DNA from: Candidatus Saccharimonadota bacterium
GTDB lineage: Bacteria; Patescibacteriota; Saccharimonadia; Saccharimonadales; Saccharimonadaceae
Direction of reading: 5' to 3'
Assembly (NCBI GenBank): GCA_905372095.1
Contig: CAJPNK010000003.1
Location: 1 to 64,000, forward strand
Length of the DNA stretch: 64,000 bases
This document shows positions 49,238 through 58,032 of the stretch, piece by piece (within the stretch, counting starts at the first letter, position 1; each line of letters begins with the position of its first letter). The notes under the pieces were generated by a model. The model did no database searches. It was not told where the DNA came from and worked only from the letters and a program-made list of their open reading frames with translations. The position numbers and the translations under genes are program-made.

Positions 49238-50410
49238 ATGAAACTATCAATTAAGAATCTGGCGATTGTCGGCGCGGTTATAGCTGCTATCGCTGGTGGA
49301 ATCTGGTTGGCCAAGCCATCAGAAGCATCTGTCTGTGACGGATGGATTAACGTGATTACTTGCGGTACGCCAAGTCATCAAGACCTTAAAAATGTTTACT
49401 ACGGACGCAACGACATCAAAGCGCTGTATCAGTGGAACAACATAAATGATGCCATGATTGAAGGCAAAGGCATGAAGAACGGTACCGTTTACAAGGACGG
49501 CCGGATCGTTGTCGATGGCCAAGTTGTGGCAACTAACGCCAAGACCGTTCAGCGTAATACGCGCTACCCAGGCTCGTCATACGGCCGCGAGACGGTTGGC
49601 GGACATTCGTTCTACAAGTTTACGACTCAGAATAGCTTTGTCTACAATCAGTTTGACGCTTTCGTCTGGTTTGATGAAAACGGCAAGTTTATCGCAGCTA
49701 TTATCAAGGATTGCGGTAACCCAGTCTGGGGTGATGCAACCTGGAAACCGAAAGATATCCAAGTCTGTGATCTTACCAGCAAGAAAATCATCACCATCAA
49801 AGAGAATGAGTTCAACAGCAGCAAACATTCCAAAGATATCAACGATTGTAAAGAAATCAAGGTCTGCGACCTGACTAGCAAGCAAATCGTAACTATCAAG
49901 GAAAAAGAGTTCAACAGTAAGAAGCACTCGAAAGACATTAACGACTGTAAGGAAATCCAAGTCTGCGACCTTTCAACCGATACTATCATTACTATCAAAG
50001 AGAAAGAATTTGACAGCAAGAAGCACTCTAAGAATTTCGCTGACTGTAATAAGGTAAAGGTTTGCGAACTCGAGACTGGTAACATCATCACCATCAAAGA
50101 GACCGAGTTTGACAGCAAGAAGCATTCCAAGAATGAAGCAGACTGCGACAAGGTGAAAGTTTGCCGCATCGCTGACAAGAAAATCGTCGAAGTTACCCGC
50201 AAAGAGTCAAGCGACAGTCAGTACACCACTGACATGAGCAAATGTGAAGAAACTCCAGCGACTCCACCGGAAACTCCAAAAACGCCAACCCCATCAAATC
50301 CAGTTGAATTGCCAAAGACTGGTGCCGGCGAAGTAGTCGCCTCGGTGGTCGGCCTCGGCGGTCTAACCGCAGCAGCCAGCGCTTACATTGCTAGCCGCAA
50401 ACGCCTCTAG
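49238..50410 (+). CDS. LPKTG cell-wall protein with five 33-residue Cys repeats
   Basis: 390 aa. Signal peptide (about 1-31), an N-terminal globular part (32-170, aromatic-rich), then five repeats of exactly 33 residues, each with two Cys 27 apart (C177/C204, C210/C237, C243/C270, C276/C303, C309/C336) and the core KxITIKExEFxSKKHSK; a Thr/Pro spacer; LPKTG at 358-362; a membrane helix and a basic RKRL tail. This is the sortase-substrate layout, and a sortase is encoded two genes away. Disulfide bonding of the paired Cys within repeats is likely but inferred. The strong promoter and SD point to abundant expression, perhaps as an adhesin toward a host cell. Confidence 0.92.
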   Translation: MKLSIKNLAIVGAVIAAIAGGIWLAKPSEASVCDGWINVITCGTPSHQDLKNVYYGRNDIKALYQWNNINDAMIEGKGMKNGTVYKDGRIVVDGQVVATNAKTVQRNTRYPGSSYGRETVGGHSFYKFTTQNSFVYNQFDAFVWFDENGKFIAAIIKDCGNPVWGDATWKPKDIQVCDLTSKKIITIKENEFNSSKHSKDINDCKEIKVCDLTSKQIVTIKEKEFNSKKHSKDINDCKEIQVCDLSTDTIITIKEKEFDSKKHSKNFADCNKVKVCELETGNIITIKETEFDSKKHSKNEADCDKVKVCRIADKKIVEVTRKESSDSQYTTDMSKCEETPATPPETPKTPTPSNPVELPKTGAGEVVASVVGLGGLTAAASAYIASRKRL

Positions 50411-50431
50411 TTAATCCCCCCAGCTAGAAAC

Positions 50432-50459
50432 AATCCGCTCTGAGATATCAGGGCGGATT
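50432..50459. terminator. Bidirectional terminator
   Basis: AATCCGC (50432-50438) and GCGGATT (50453-50459) pair between the convergent LPKTG gene and the hydratase-like gene, with T-rich tail TTGTTTTG on the + strand. Confidence 0.65.
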
Positions 50460-50471
50460 TGTTTTGTTGGA

Positions 50472-51263
50472 TTATTTAGATAGAAGACTAGCAGTGATGG
50501 CCTCAAGCGGCCGTGACGGATTCCAAATATAATAGACGCTAGCACGCGCCGCTACCGTACCGCGCCAGATGCGCATCGGGTCGTTCCATGGCATGGTGGT
50601 GACCTCCCCGCTGTGAGCAGTAACGAGTGTGTCTTGGTGCAAGGTGGTAATGGTAATTGGGTATGTCACGGTGAATTTGTGCAAAGCTTCGACTAACTGC
50701 AGCAACTGCATACTGAAAGTCAAAATTTTGGGATAATAAAGCGTGCGAAAAAGTTTTTGCAGCTGCGCGAAACTCAAAATTAACACGGTGTTTGGGCGTG
50801 CTGCTAGTGTAGCGGAGTCGTTGCGTACTAGATCTGCGGCGTCGCGGGTGACAACTGCTGGGCCTTGATAGTCGCGCAGCAGCTGGCTGTAGACAATCGC
50901 TGTTTGGCTGTTGCGCCCGGCGTCGCCTATTAGCAGTAAACCATCGCTCCACGTGCTAAGCGCACGTAGTTCACTAATAGACTCTTGAGCTAAACCGCCG
51001 CTAGGATTGCTAGGTGCGTAAGCAACGCCAGTCATGGTGCGCGGTAAGGTGTTTTTAAGGACATCTGGCAACAAGGCGCGAGCTTCCCCTACTCCGCTAG
51101 CGAGCGCTGTCGAGTAGGCTTCGGCGACACCAGCAAAGCCAAGTTTGTTGCCGCCAATGATGCCGAGTTTTCCTGCGCGCGAGCGCTGTTCGGGCTTATT
51201 CCATTCGATATCGGGAAAGAGCGGCTGCTCGGGTGTTTGGCGCTGCCAATATGCTAATTCCAT
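50472..51263 (-). CDS. ADP-dependent NAD(P)H-hydrate dehydratase-like protein
   Basis: 263 aa. Ribokinase-fold protein with GKLGIIGGNKLGFAG and YSTALASGVGEARALLPD in the N-terminal part, as in NnrD/YjeF C-terminal domain. GLLLIGDAGRNS and VVTRDAADL resemble the ATP/ADP site. It would repair hydrated nicotinamide cofactors. Some positions differ from the classical GPG..TP motif, so the substrate is uncertain. Start at 51263 is taken because TACAAT ends 6 nt upstream; a longer frame to 51374 crosses the next gene's promoter. Confidence 0.68.
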   Translation of the reverse strand: MELAYWQRQTPEQPLFPDIEWNKPEQRSRAGKLGIIGGNKLGFAGVAEAYSTALASGVGEARALLPDVLKNTLPRTMTGVAYAPSNPSGGLAQESISELRALSTWSDGLLLIGDAGRNSQTAIVYSQLLRDYQGPAVVTRDAADLVRNDSATLAARPNTVLILSFAQLQKLFRTLYYPKILTFSMQLLQLVEALHKFTVTYPITITTLHQDTLVTAHSGEVTTMPWNDPMRIWRGTVAARASVYYIWNPSRPLEAITASLLSK

Positions 51264-51344
51264 GAATGTATTGTAGCGCGAAAAGTGCAGACGTGCCAAC
51301 TCAAGCGCTTGCCGCAGCTGTCGGGCTAGCGTACAATTTAGGCT

Positions 51345-52070
51345 ATGGAAAAACACATTGCCGAGCATTATCAAGCTATATCGCAGCGCCTAGCGGCGGC
51401 CAAGTCGAAAGCTGATCTGGAAAAGCTAGCGCGCTATCACCGCACGCGCGTGCAAGAATTTCAGCACGAGCGGCTGGTGCATCTGCTGGTGACATTTTTC
51501 TTTGCGGGGCTGTTTTTGGCGGCGTTGGCGGCATTTTTGGCAACCGCAGCGATGGGGCTGGCGATGAACTGTTTGCTGGGATTGCTGGCGCTAATTTTGT
51601 TTGTGCTAGAATTGGCGTACATTCGGCATTATTACCAACTAGAGAATGGCGTGCAACGGCTGTATGAATTGACGGTGATGATTGATGATAAACACCAGGA
51701 AGAAGATATAATGCAAGGTGAATTTGTCATCATTGAATCTCCTTTCAAGGGAAACACGCCCGCGGAAGAAGCCGAAAACATAGCATACGCTAAAGAAGTG
51801 ATGCGCGATTCGCTATATCGCGGGGAGGCGCCGTTTGCCAGTCACCTGCTCTACCCGCAAATGCTTGACGATGGTAATAAACACGAACGTCGTATGGGAA
51901 TTGAAGCTGGATTGCTGATAGGACGATCAGCTGATAGAACGGTTGTTTATACAGATAGAGGCATCTCGCCAGGCATGAAACAAGGTATTAAACGGGCTGA
52001 GGACAAGGGGCGTCCGGTTGAATATCGCTCGCTGTATGGCAGTGATTGTCGCCAAAATGATAAGAATTAG
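51345..52070 (+). CDS. Two-helix membrane protein fused to a DUF7768-like domain
   Basis: 241 aa. Residues 1-45 helical, two membrane helices (about 46-88), a short linker with an internal ATG (residue 126), then a domain with IIESPFKGNTPAEEAENIAYAKE, LLYPQMLDDGNKHER and GISPGMKQGIKRAE, which looks like the DUF7768/DUF1937 nucleoside-deoxyribosyltransferase-like fold found in phages. The internal ATG may also start a free form of that domain. TACAAT ends 7 nt before the ATG. Confidence 0.65.
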   Translation: MEKHIAEHYQAISQRLAAAKSKADLEKLARYHRTRVQEFQHERLVHLLVTFFFAGLFLAALAAFLATAAMGLAMNCLLGLLALILFVLELAYIRHYYQLENGVQRLYELTVMIDDKHQEEDIMQGEFVIIESPFKGNTPAEEAENIAYAKEVMRDSLYRGEAPFASHLLYPQMLDDGNKHERRMGIEAGLLIGRSADRTVVYTDRGISPGMKQGIKRAEDKGRPVEYRSLYGSDCRQNDKN

Positions 52071-52089
52071 GCTAAGCGGACTATGGATA

Positions 52090-52899
52090 TCAGCGAGTTG
52101 AGGTGCTTATTTCAATGCTCACTGGGCAGTGGTCGCTACCCATTTGTTCGGGGTGGATTTGCGGATTTTTGACACGCCCAGCGATTTCGCGCGATGCCAG
52201 CCAATAGTCGATCCGCCAGCCGACATTGCGCGCCCGGGCGTTGGCCCAGTGCGTCCACCAGGTATAGGCGTCAGTCTTCTCAGGGAAAGCCGCCCGGAAG
52301 GTATCAGTAAATCCAGCGTCCAGGTAATTCTGAAAACCTTCCCGCTCCTCGTCAGTGAAGCCATGCTTGCCGACATTAGGCTTTGGATTTGCCAGGTCAA
52401 TTTCTTGATGCGCCACGTTCATATCGCCGCAGTATAGCACTGGCTTGACTAGCTCCAATTCCTCCAGATACGCCAACACCGCTGGATCCCACTGCTCATG
52501 GCGTAAATTCAGCCGGCTTAAATCCCCTTTCGAATTTGGTGTGTAGCAGGTCACCACCCAAAAATCGTCGAACTCGGCAGTGATGATGCGCCCCTCGTCC
52601 GCTGGGTTGCCGTATTGATCGCCGGTCAAATTGAACCGCTCGATGATAGCCGGCGGTAGCCCGTCGCGCCAGTGTAGCGGCCGGATTTTCGAGAAAATCG
52701 CTGTGCCGGAATAGCCTTTTTTGGCGGCTGAATAGAAATGCTCGTGGTACTCTGGCAGATCAATTTCTACCTGGTCGCGGGCGGCCTTGGTCTCTTGCAG
52801 GCATAAAATGTCCGGATCATACGTTTGCAGGAAACGGGCAAACTCGCCCTTGTTGATGACGGCGCGGATGCCATTGACGTTCCAGGAGAATAGCTTCAT
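52090..52899 (-). CDS. xthA: Exodeoxyribonuclease III
   Basis: 269 aa. AP-endonuclease/exonuclease III of base-excision repair. SWNVNGIRA, the Glu-containing CLQETKA, GDMNVAHQEIDLANP and GSDHCPV (catalytic Asp/His) are intact. TATAAT ends 6 nt before the ATG. Length typical. Convergent with the preceding gene. Confidence 0.95.
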   Translation of the reverse strand: MKLFSWNVNGIRAVINKGEFARFLQTYDPDILCLQETKAARDQVEIDLPEYHEHFYSAAKKGYSGTAIFSKIRPLHWRDGLPPAIIERFNLTGDQYGNPADEGRIITAEFDDFWVVTCYTPNSKGDLSRLNLRHEQWDPAVLAYLEELELVKPVLYCGDMNVAHQEIDLANPKPNVGKHGFTDEEREGFQNYLDAGFTDTFRAAFPEKTDAYTWWTHWANARARNVGWRIDYWLASREIAGRVKNPQIHPEQMGSDHCPVSIEISTSTR

Positions 52900-52933
52900 A
52901 TAGCTATTATAACGTAAAATTGTCGCTGTGCTA

Positions 52934-52963
52934 TTGACAAAACTGCCTGGTTTTGGGTATATG
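52934..52963 (+). promoter_or_regulatory. Promoter of the 50-aa membrane peptide
   Basis: TTGACA (52934-52939), 18 nt, TATATG (52958-52963); the leader then forms AGGGC-TTGATA-GGCCCT near the 5' end. Confidence 0.6.
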
Positions 52964-53091
52964 TCTAAGTAGGGCTTGATAGGCCCTCGCTCTCGTCAAA
53001 AACATCTCGGGGCGGACTGTGGTGCTATGTGTGCAGCTCATGGCGCAATTGTCTGCTCCGGGATGCGCATGCCGGGCAGAGGAAGAGAGAG

Positions 53092-53244
53092 ATGTTCGTT
53101 GAGCTTCTCAGGGCCGTGGACACAGTCCTCCTAGTTGCCCTCTTTGCTCCTCTTATGGCCTGCACTGCTATTATTGTCATAATGGTGTGCCTTGCCGCAC
53201 TATTCAGTATCATCGACCTGGTGAGGCATCGTGGCGGAGACTGA
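53092..53244 (+). CDS. Small membrane peptide, 50 aa
   Basis: 50 aa from the ATG at 53092, reached through a 120-nt leader with GAGAGAGA just before the start. A short amphipathic N-terminus, a 30-residue hydrophobic span (about 12-42) and a basic RHRGGD tail. No family recognised. Codons lean toward C/G endings, as in the other small genes of this window. It has its own TTGACA promoter and an exceptional 16-bp terminator stem (53256-53298). Toxin-like peptide or stress peptide are both conceivable. Confidence 0.6.
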   Translation: MFVELLRAVDTVLLVALFAPLMACTAIIVIMVCLAALFSIIDLVRHRGGD

Positions 53245-53255
53245 CGAGAGTGTTC

Positions 53256-53298
53256 GCGGTGCTAGCAGCGAAATGTCTCGTCTCGCTGCTAGCACCGC
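53256..53298 (+). terminator. 16-bp perfect-stem terminator
   Basis: 53256-53271 and 53283-53298 are exact reverse complements (GCGGTGCTAGCAGCGA in the left arm), followed by TCACTCATTTTG. Confidence 0.75.
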
Positions 53299-53368
53299 TC
53301 ACTCATTTTGTGAAGCGTTAACTCTGGAAAGATGCAGCCAGTCGGCGGATGTGCTAATATTTATAGGT

Positions 53369-54538
53369 ATGAAGGTCCTGATAGTAAGCGAAGTATATCG
53401 GCCTGGTGTTGGAGGCGTGCAGACAGCGCTGGATACGCTGATTGCTGGTCTGAAGGAGGCTGGCGACGAGGTGACGGTGTTAACTGGCTCGCCGGACGGT
53501 TTATTTAGCTATTTCACAGAGGTAGATGAAATAAACGGCGCGAAAGTGTTGCGGTTGCCAGCGGTAAAATGGATTGCTAATCGCGACAACAACCGGGTGG
53601 CATTCTTGCCAAAAAGATTCGTGCGGCGGTACTTTCGGCAGAACCAACCTGACATTATTCATCTGATGACACCGATTTCGTGGCTGCACAAAGCGGTCGT
53701 CCAGCAAGCTAGCCGGCGGCAGATTCCGATCGTCACGACTAATCACACCATGGCGCTGAATCTCGTGATGAATGCCAAAAACAAAACTATTGCCCGCTGG
53801 TTTGTCCGGATAGTCGAGGACAAAATGTGCAAGCTAGTCAATCAAACCGCTTATATGACGGCGCCGACGCGCGCGGCATTAGCGACTACGCCAGCGATTC
53901 ATATACCAACGAAAGCAGTTTCTAACGGTGTCAATGCAGCATTCTATACACCAGGTAAGGCTGACGAGAAGCTCTTGCAGCGTTTTGCGATTGATGCGTT
54001 GCGGCCGGTGGTGGCCTATGTTGGGCGGCTTGACGGCGAGAAGCGGATTGACTTGCTGATTGCCGCGATGGAACGCTTGAAAACTGATGCGCAGTTGGTG
54101 ATTATTGGCAAAGGTTTAATAGAAAAGCAACTGCGAAGTCAAGCAGCCAGACTGGGTGATCGCTGTATTTTTACCGGTTTTGTTAGCGACGAGGAAAAGC
54201 GTGCTTTATTGCGGCGAGCAGATATACTCGCGATGGCTAGTCCTGCCGAGCTGCAATGTATTGCGGCGCTAGAAGCGCTGGCTTGCGGTACGCCAGTGGT
54301 GGTGTCTGATCAAGTTGCTCTGCCCGAGCTGTTGGATGGCGGCAAGAATGGAGCCAGCTTTCATTATCCAGACGTCAACGATCTAGCGCATAAAATTGAT
54401 GAGCTGCTGAATGATGAGCCGCGCCGGCGCCAGATGGGCCGGGACGCTCGCCAGTGGATTATTGATAACCATACTTATGAACGCACCGTTGATCAGTACC
54501 GCGAACTGTATGCCGAAATCGTTAAAACTTACTCGTAG
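53369..54538 (+). CDS. Glycosyltransferase family 4 protein
   Basis: 389 aa. GT-B fold: N-terminal VSEVYRPGVGGVQTAL, middle AYVGRLDGEKRIDLLIAAM and C-terminal SPAELQCIAALEALACGTPVV with the acidic E-x7-E motif. Transfers a sugar onto a lipid or glycan acceptor. Start at 53369 follows TAATAT with an 8-nt gap; an earlier frame start would lie in the preceding gene's terminator. It is followed by a GT2 gene, another GT4 gene and hydrolase genes, probably a surface-glycan or glycolipid set. Confidence 0.88.
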   Translation: MKVLIVSEVYRPGVGGVQTALDTLIAGLKEAGDEVTVLTGSPDGLFSYFTEVDEINGAKVLRLPAVKWIANRDNNRVAFLPKRFVRRYFRQNQPDIIHLMTPISWLHKAVVQQASRRQIPIVTTNHTMALNLVMNAKNKTIARWFVRIVEDKMCKLVNQTAYMTAPTRAALATTPAIHIPTKAVSNGVNAAFYTPGKADEKLLQRFAIDALRPVVAYVGRLDGEKRIDLLIAAMERLKTDAQLVIIGKGLIEKQLRSQAARLGDRCIFTGFVSDEEKRALLRRADILAMASPAELQCIAALEALACGTPVVVSDQVALPELLDGGKNGASFHYPDVNDLAHKIDELLNDEPRRRQMGRDARQWIIDNHTYERTVDQYRELYAEIVKTYS

Positions 54539-54581
54539 GCTTGTAATGTAAATTGTGGATAGAATAAATAGTTAGACGAGC

Positions 54582-55316
54582 TTATTTTATTGTCTTTTTC
54601 TGTTTGCCGCCCATTTCGTATTCGTAGATAGGCTTTGTGACGCGCAGCCCGTGCGTGTAGCGGTAGAGCTCGCCGTATATTCCTTTGAGAGCTTGGCGCA
54701 GCGAGTTGTTTTGGTAACGGCGATCTGAAGTGAGGTAGGTTATTTTGATAACGCCATTTTTATACTTAGCTCGTTTCGCCTTGAGTATGAGATCATAATC
54801 TTCCATGATGAAGAGAGACGTGTCAAAGCCATTCACTGAGTCAAAAACTTCACGGGTGATATACAGACAGCCGAAGCCGATCGGCCACGGCGTATGTTGC
54901 ATTAGACGCGCATAGGCATTCATTAAGTAGGCTCCAGCTCGAATACCGAATTTGTTTGACTGCATCCGCTGAAGGAAACTGCCTACTTGAAGGTGCTTTT
55001 TGTTAATTTGTTCTTCAAATTTTTGCAAAAAATATTCCGGAAGGATTAAGTCAGCATCCGCAAAGATGAGCATGTCGCCTGTTGCCTTGCTGGCACCGCG
55101 GTTGCGAGCGTGCGCAGGGCCTACTTGGGTTGCGGCAGCGGTTTTTAACGGGAGTTTTTTGGTGTATGTCTTGGCTCGAGCTATGGTGTCGTCGGTGCAA
55201 TTCGAGTCTACTACGATCACCTCGTCTGCCGGGCGCGTTTGTCGGACTAGCGAGTCCAAGAGATTCTCGACGACGCCAGATTCGTTCTTGCAAGGAATAA
55301 TAATGCTAATTTTCAT
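54582..55316 (-). CDS. Glycosyltransferase family 2 protein
   Basis: 244 aa. GT-A fold: SIIIPCKNESGVVENLLDSL, VVDSNCTDDT and the DXD-like ADADLIL; acceptor-side FIMEDYDL near residue 172. No membrane helix evident. TATACT ends 6 nt before the ATG. The 20-bp gap is shared with a divergent hydrolase gene. Sugar donor unknown. Confidence 0.88.
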   Translation of the reverse strand: MKISIIIPCKNESGVVENLLDSLVRQTRPADEVIVVDSNCTDDTIARAKTYTKKLPLKTAAATQVGPAHARNRGASKATGDMLIFADADLILPEYFLQKFEEQINKKHLQVGSFLQRMQSNKFGIRAGAYLMNAYARLMQHTPWPIGFGCLYITREVFDSVNGFDTSLFIMEDYDLILKAKRAKYKNGVIKITYLTSDRRYQNNSLRQALKGIYGELYRYTHGLRVTKPIYEYEMGGKQKKTIK

Positions 55317-55336
55317 AAAACTAGTATAATGGTATT

Positions 55337-56167
55337 ATGTCCGAAATTCCAACTTTGAGAGAATTATACGATGAATTAGGCTGCCGGGACCAGACAGTCG
55401 ACGGCGTTTGCTGGTTTGAGTGTAATACTGGCGCCGATAAAACTGCGATTCTGCTCCACGGCGTGACTGGTGGCAAAATAGACATGATGCCGCTAGCCAA
55501 GCGGTACGTTAATTTTGGCTATGCCGTGTACGCGATAGATTTACCAGGACATGGCGGCTCGGTGCGCCCGTCCCTGGAAAGCTATGAAGATCTGGGCGAT
55601 TGGTTTACTAAAGTTCTGGCGCAAATCGGCCGAACGCCAGATTTGATTGTCAGTAATTCGTTTTCGTCATCGATAATTTATCATGCGCTGCGCACTGGCA
55701 GAGTTCCGGCGGCGGCGAAAATTGTTATGGCTTGTCCGACGCCAGACACTACTCATCTTGCAAATATGTTGCAAAGGTTGTCTAATAATTTTCCTGAAAA
55801 GCCTGGTTGGTACATCTACAACAGCAAGCCTATCCAAAATATTCGTACTGTGCTTGCGTTGAAAACCCGCCGGCAGGAAGCTTGGCAGTGGCTGCGTGAG
55901 TCAGAGAGCTACAAGAAGGATTATTTGACTTTGCGTGATTCTGAAATTTTGACTACTATGCTGTACGAGCAAAATCCTTTCGTCGAAGGTGTGCCGCTTG
56001 ATAGCCAGCGGCGCGTAACGGTGATTCTGGGCGGTAAAGACAATATCATTACTTCGAAAACACCTGGAATTATCCGCCAGTTATTGCCTGAAACGCAGAT
56101 TATTAGCGCCCCGTCAGCTGGCCATATTTTGCAGTTCGAAGCAGTTGAATCCTATCCGGATAGCTAA
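55337..56167 (+). CDS. Alpha/beta hydrolase
   Basis: 276 aa. LLHGVTGGKIDM oxyanion loop, IDLPGHGGS, a nucleophile elbow with SNSFSSS instead of the usual GxSxG, and HILQFE as the likely catalytic His. The altered elbow is odd and may mean altered activity. TATAAT ends 6 nt before the ATG. Lies among glycosyltransferase genes; a deacylase or esterase role in glycolipid handling is a guess. Confidence 0.82.
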   Translation: MSEIPTLRELYDELGCRDQTVDGVCWFECNTGADKTAILLHGVTGGKIDMMPLAKRYVNFGYAVYAIDLPGHGGSVRPSLESYEDLGDWFTKVLAQIGRTPDLIVSNSFSSSIIYHALRTGRVPAAAKIVMACPTPDTTHLANMLQRLSNNFPEKPGWYIYNSKPIQNIRTVLALKTRRQEAWQWLRESESYKKDYLTLRDSEILTTMLYEQNPFVEGVPLDSQRRVTVILGGKDNIITSKTPGIIRQLLPETQIISAPSAGHILQFEAVESYPDS

Positions 56168-56226
56168 AGAGCTGTGCTCTATCTCTTGTCTCTGGGGTTG
56201 GCGCGTGTGGTATAATAAGGAGAGTT

Positions 56227-57489
56227 ATGAGAATCGCTTTTTTTATTGACGATTACCTGCCCTCAGTCCATGGCGTGGCAACATCGACGTTGAACTATAA
56301 ACAGGCTTTGGAGGCGCTTGGGCATGAGGTTTTCGTGGTAGCGCCAAAATGCGAAGGCTACGAAGACCACGACGATCACGTCATTCGCTTGCCATCAGCC
56401 AAGAATTATGTTTTTGATAAGCGTGAAATGGCGGTTATTTACCCTGGCCTAGCCAGGAAACTCGATGAATACCAGTTTGATATCGTGCATAGCCAAATGC
56501 AATTTTATATGGGCGTACTGGCGCACAGCGTGGCTAAGCGGCAGAATATACCGCATGTGACGACCATTCACACGCTTTATGTTGAATTAGTTAATGATTA
56601 TCCGTTTATGGTGACTTCCGGCTTGATTGCGGCGACAGCGGCGTTTCCGGTAGTGCTACGAACAAGGCCGATTTTGCCGAAAGCCTCGCGCGAGCAGCTG
56701 CGCTCAATGAGCAAAAATACTATCAAAGACATCATGTCGCGCCAGGGCTGGCGGCTGATGGCGGCGTTTGCTAATAAGTGCGATGCTTGTATTGCGCCGT
56801 CGAAACACCTCGAGCGGATGCTGATCGAAGATGGCGGCTTGACGGTGCCATGCTACGTTTTCCCGAACGGTATCGACACCAAGCGCTATAAAAAAGCGTC
56901 GGCGGCTGATTCGCCAATTGAAAAGCGTCCGGGTGAAAAGTTCATTATTTCGGTGGCGCGGCTAAGTCCAGAGAAGCGCCAGCGCACTCTCATTGAGGCT
57001 ATGCCGCATATTCGTAGCAAAAAGGTCAAGTTAGTTTTGGTCGGCGGTGGTCCGTACGAGGAGGAATTGCGACAGCGCGTTGAAGAGCTGGATGTCGGCG
57101 ATCGAGTAATTTTCGCTGGTATGCGTTCGGGCGACGAGGTAGCGTCGATGCTCAAGCAGGCTGATGTATTCTCGCTGGCGTCGTATCATTTTGACAACCA
57201 GCCAATGACTTTTCTAGAGGCGGCGGCTAGCGGTTTGCCGATTGTTTACTGCGACGAACGGATGACCGAGGCTTTGACTAAGAATAACGCTGTCTTGACT
57301 AAAGGTATTGAGGGCGAAGATTTCGCAAAAGTATTTAATGATTTGTTTGCGCACCCAGAGAAAATCGAGGAGTTGTCGCGCGGCGCGTTGAGTGTTGCCA
57401 AGAAGTTTGATTCGACGGCGATGGCCAAAAAGATGGTTGAATTATACGAAAGTTTGATTTCGTCACATCAAGTACTTGAAGAAGAATAG
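56227..57489 (+). CDS. Glycosyltransferase family 4, diacylglycerol-glucosyltransferase-like
   Basis: 420 aa. GT-B fold: FFIDDYLPSVHGVATSTLNY at the N-terminus, HSQMQFYMG and HVTTIHTLYVE in the acceptor half; FPNGIDTKRY, VARLSPEKRQ, VGGGPYEEE and SLASYHFDNQPMTFLEAAASG in the donor half. Close in pattern to enzymes that put glucose on diacylglycerol. TATAAT is 10 nt before the ATG and AAGGAG is 4 nt before it, so it is the only clear hybrid of the two start styles here. Confidence 0.87.
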   Translation: MRIAFFIDDYLPSVHGVATSTLNYKQALEALGHEVFVVAPKCEGYEDHDDHVIRLPSAKNYVFDKREMAVIYPGLARKLDEYQFDIVHSQMQFYMGVLAHSVAKRQNIPHVTTIHTLYVELVNDYPFMVTSGLIAATAAFPVVLRTRPILPKASREQLRSMSKNTIKDIMSRQGWRLMAAFANKCDACIAPSKHLERMLIEDGGLTVPCYVFPNGIDTKRYKKASAADSPIEKRPGEKFIISVARLSPEKRQRTLIEAMPHIRSKKVKLVLVGGGPYEEELRQRVEELDVGDRVIFAGMRSGDEVASMLKQADVFSLASYHFDNQPMTFLEAAASGLPIVYCDERMTEALTKNNAVLTKGIEGEDFAKVFNDLFAHPEKIEELSRGALSVAKKFDSTAMAKKMVELYESLISSHQVLEEE

Positions 57490-57528
57490 TAGCGGTTCAG
57501 GGCGCGAGGCTCGGTGTATTCGGCGCAG

Positions 57529-58014
57529 CTAAAATTTGCGCAAAATGCGGCTGTGCTCGCGTTCTAGATCGCGCTGTTTGATAGTTTGGCGTTTGTCGTA
57601 GTGTTTCTTGCCTTTGCCTAGAGCAATGACTAATTTGATATAGCGTCCGCTAGTGAGCAGCTTGGTTGGAACGATAGTGAAGCCCTCTTTTTTGCGAGCA
57701 GCTAATTGATCGATTTGGCGGTGGCTGGCTAGCAGTTTGCGTGCACTGGTGTCGACAGTGCGCGCATTTGGCGTGCCGCGTTCGTTCTGCCGCAGCGAAA
57801 AACTGGCGTTGTTAAGCCACAGCTCGCCGCCGCGAATAGTGACGTAAGCGCCTTTGAGCTGGACGTGGCCTTCTCTGGCTGCTCGCACTTCGAGTCCGGT
57901 TAAACTTAGGCCTGCTACGATTTCATCGCCAAGTTCATAATCAAACCGCGCTCGCCGGTTAACAATCGTTTGAGCAGCTAGCCTTTTTGCCTTAGCGCTA
58001 GATTTCTTAGACAT
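57529..58014 (-). CDS. smpB: SsrA-binding protein SmpB
   Basis: 161 aa. trans-translation factor that brings tmRNA to stalled ribosomes. VNRRARFDYEL, EVRAAREGHVQLKGAYVTI, WLNNASFS and the basic GKGKKHYDKRQTIKQRDLER tail match the family. TATAAT ends 6 nt before the ATG. tmRNA itself is not in the window. Confidence 0.95.
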   Translation of the reverse strand: MSKKSSAKAKRLAAQTIVNRRARFDYELGDEIVAGLSLTGLEVRAAREGHVQLKGAYVTIRGGELWLNNASFSLRQNERGTPNARTVDTSARKLLASHRQIDQLAARKKEGFTIVPTKLLTSGRYIKLVIALGKGKKHYDKRQTIKQRDLEREHSRILRKF

Positions 58015-58032
58015 ATGTTAATTATAACAGGT

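Noticed and set aside
49509..49874. Alternative frames inside the LPKTG gene
   Set aside because: They are shadows of the repeat region; the main frame has a signal peptide, five exact repeats and LPKTG.
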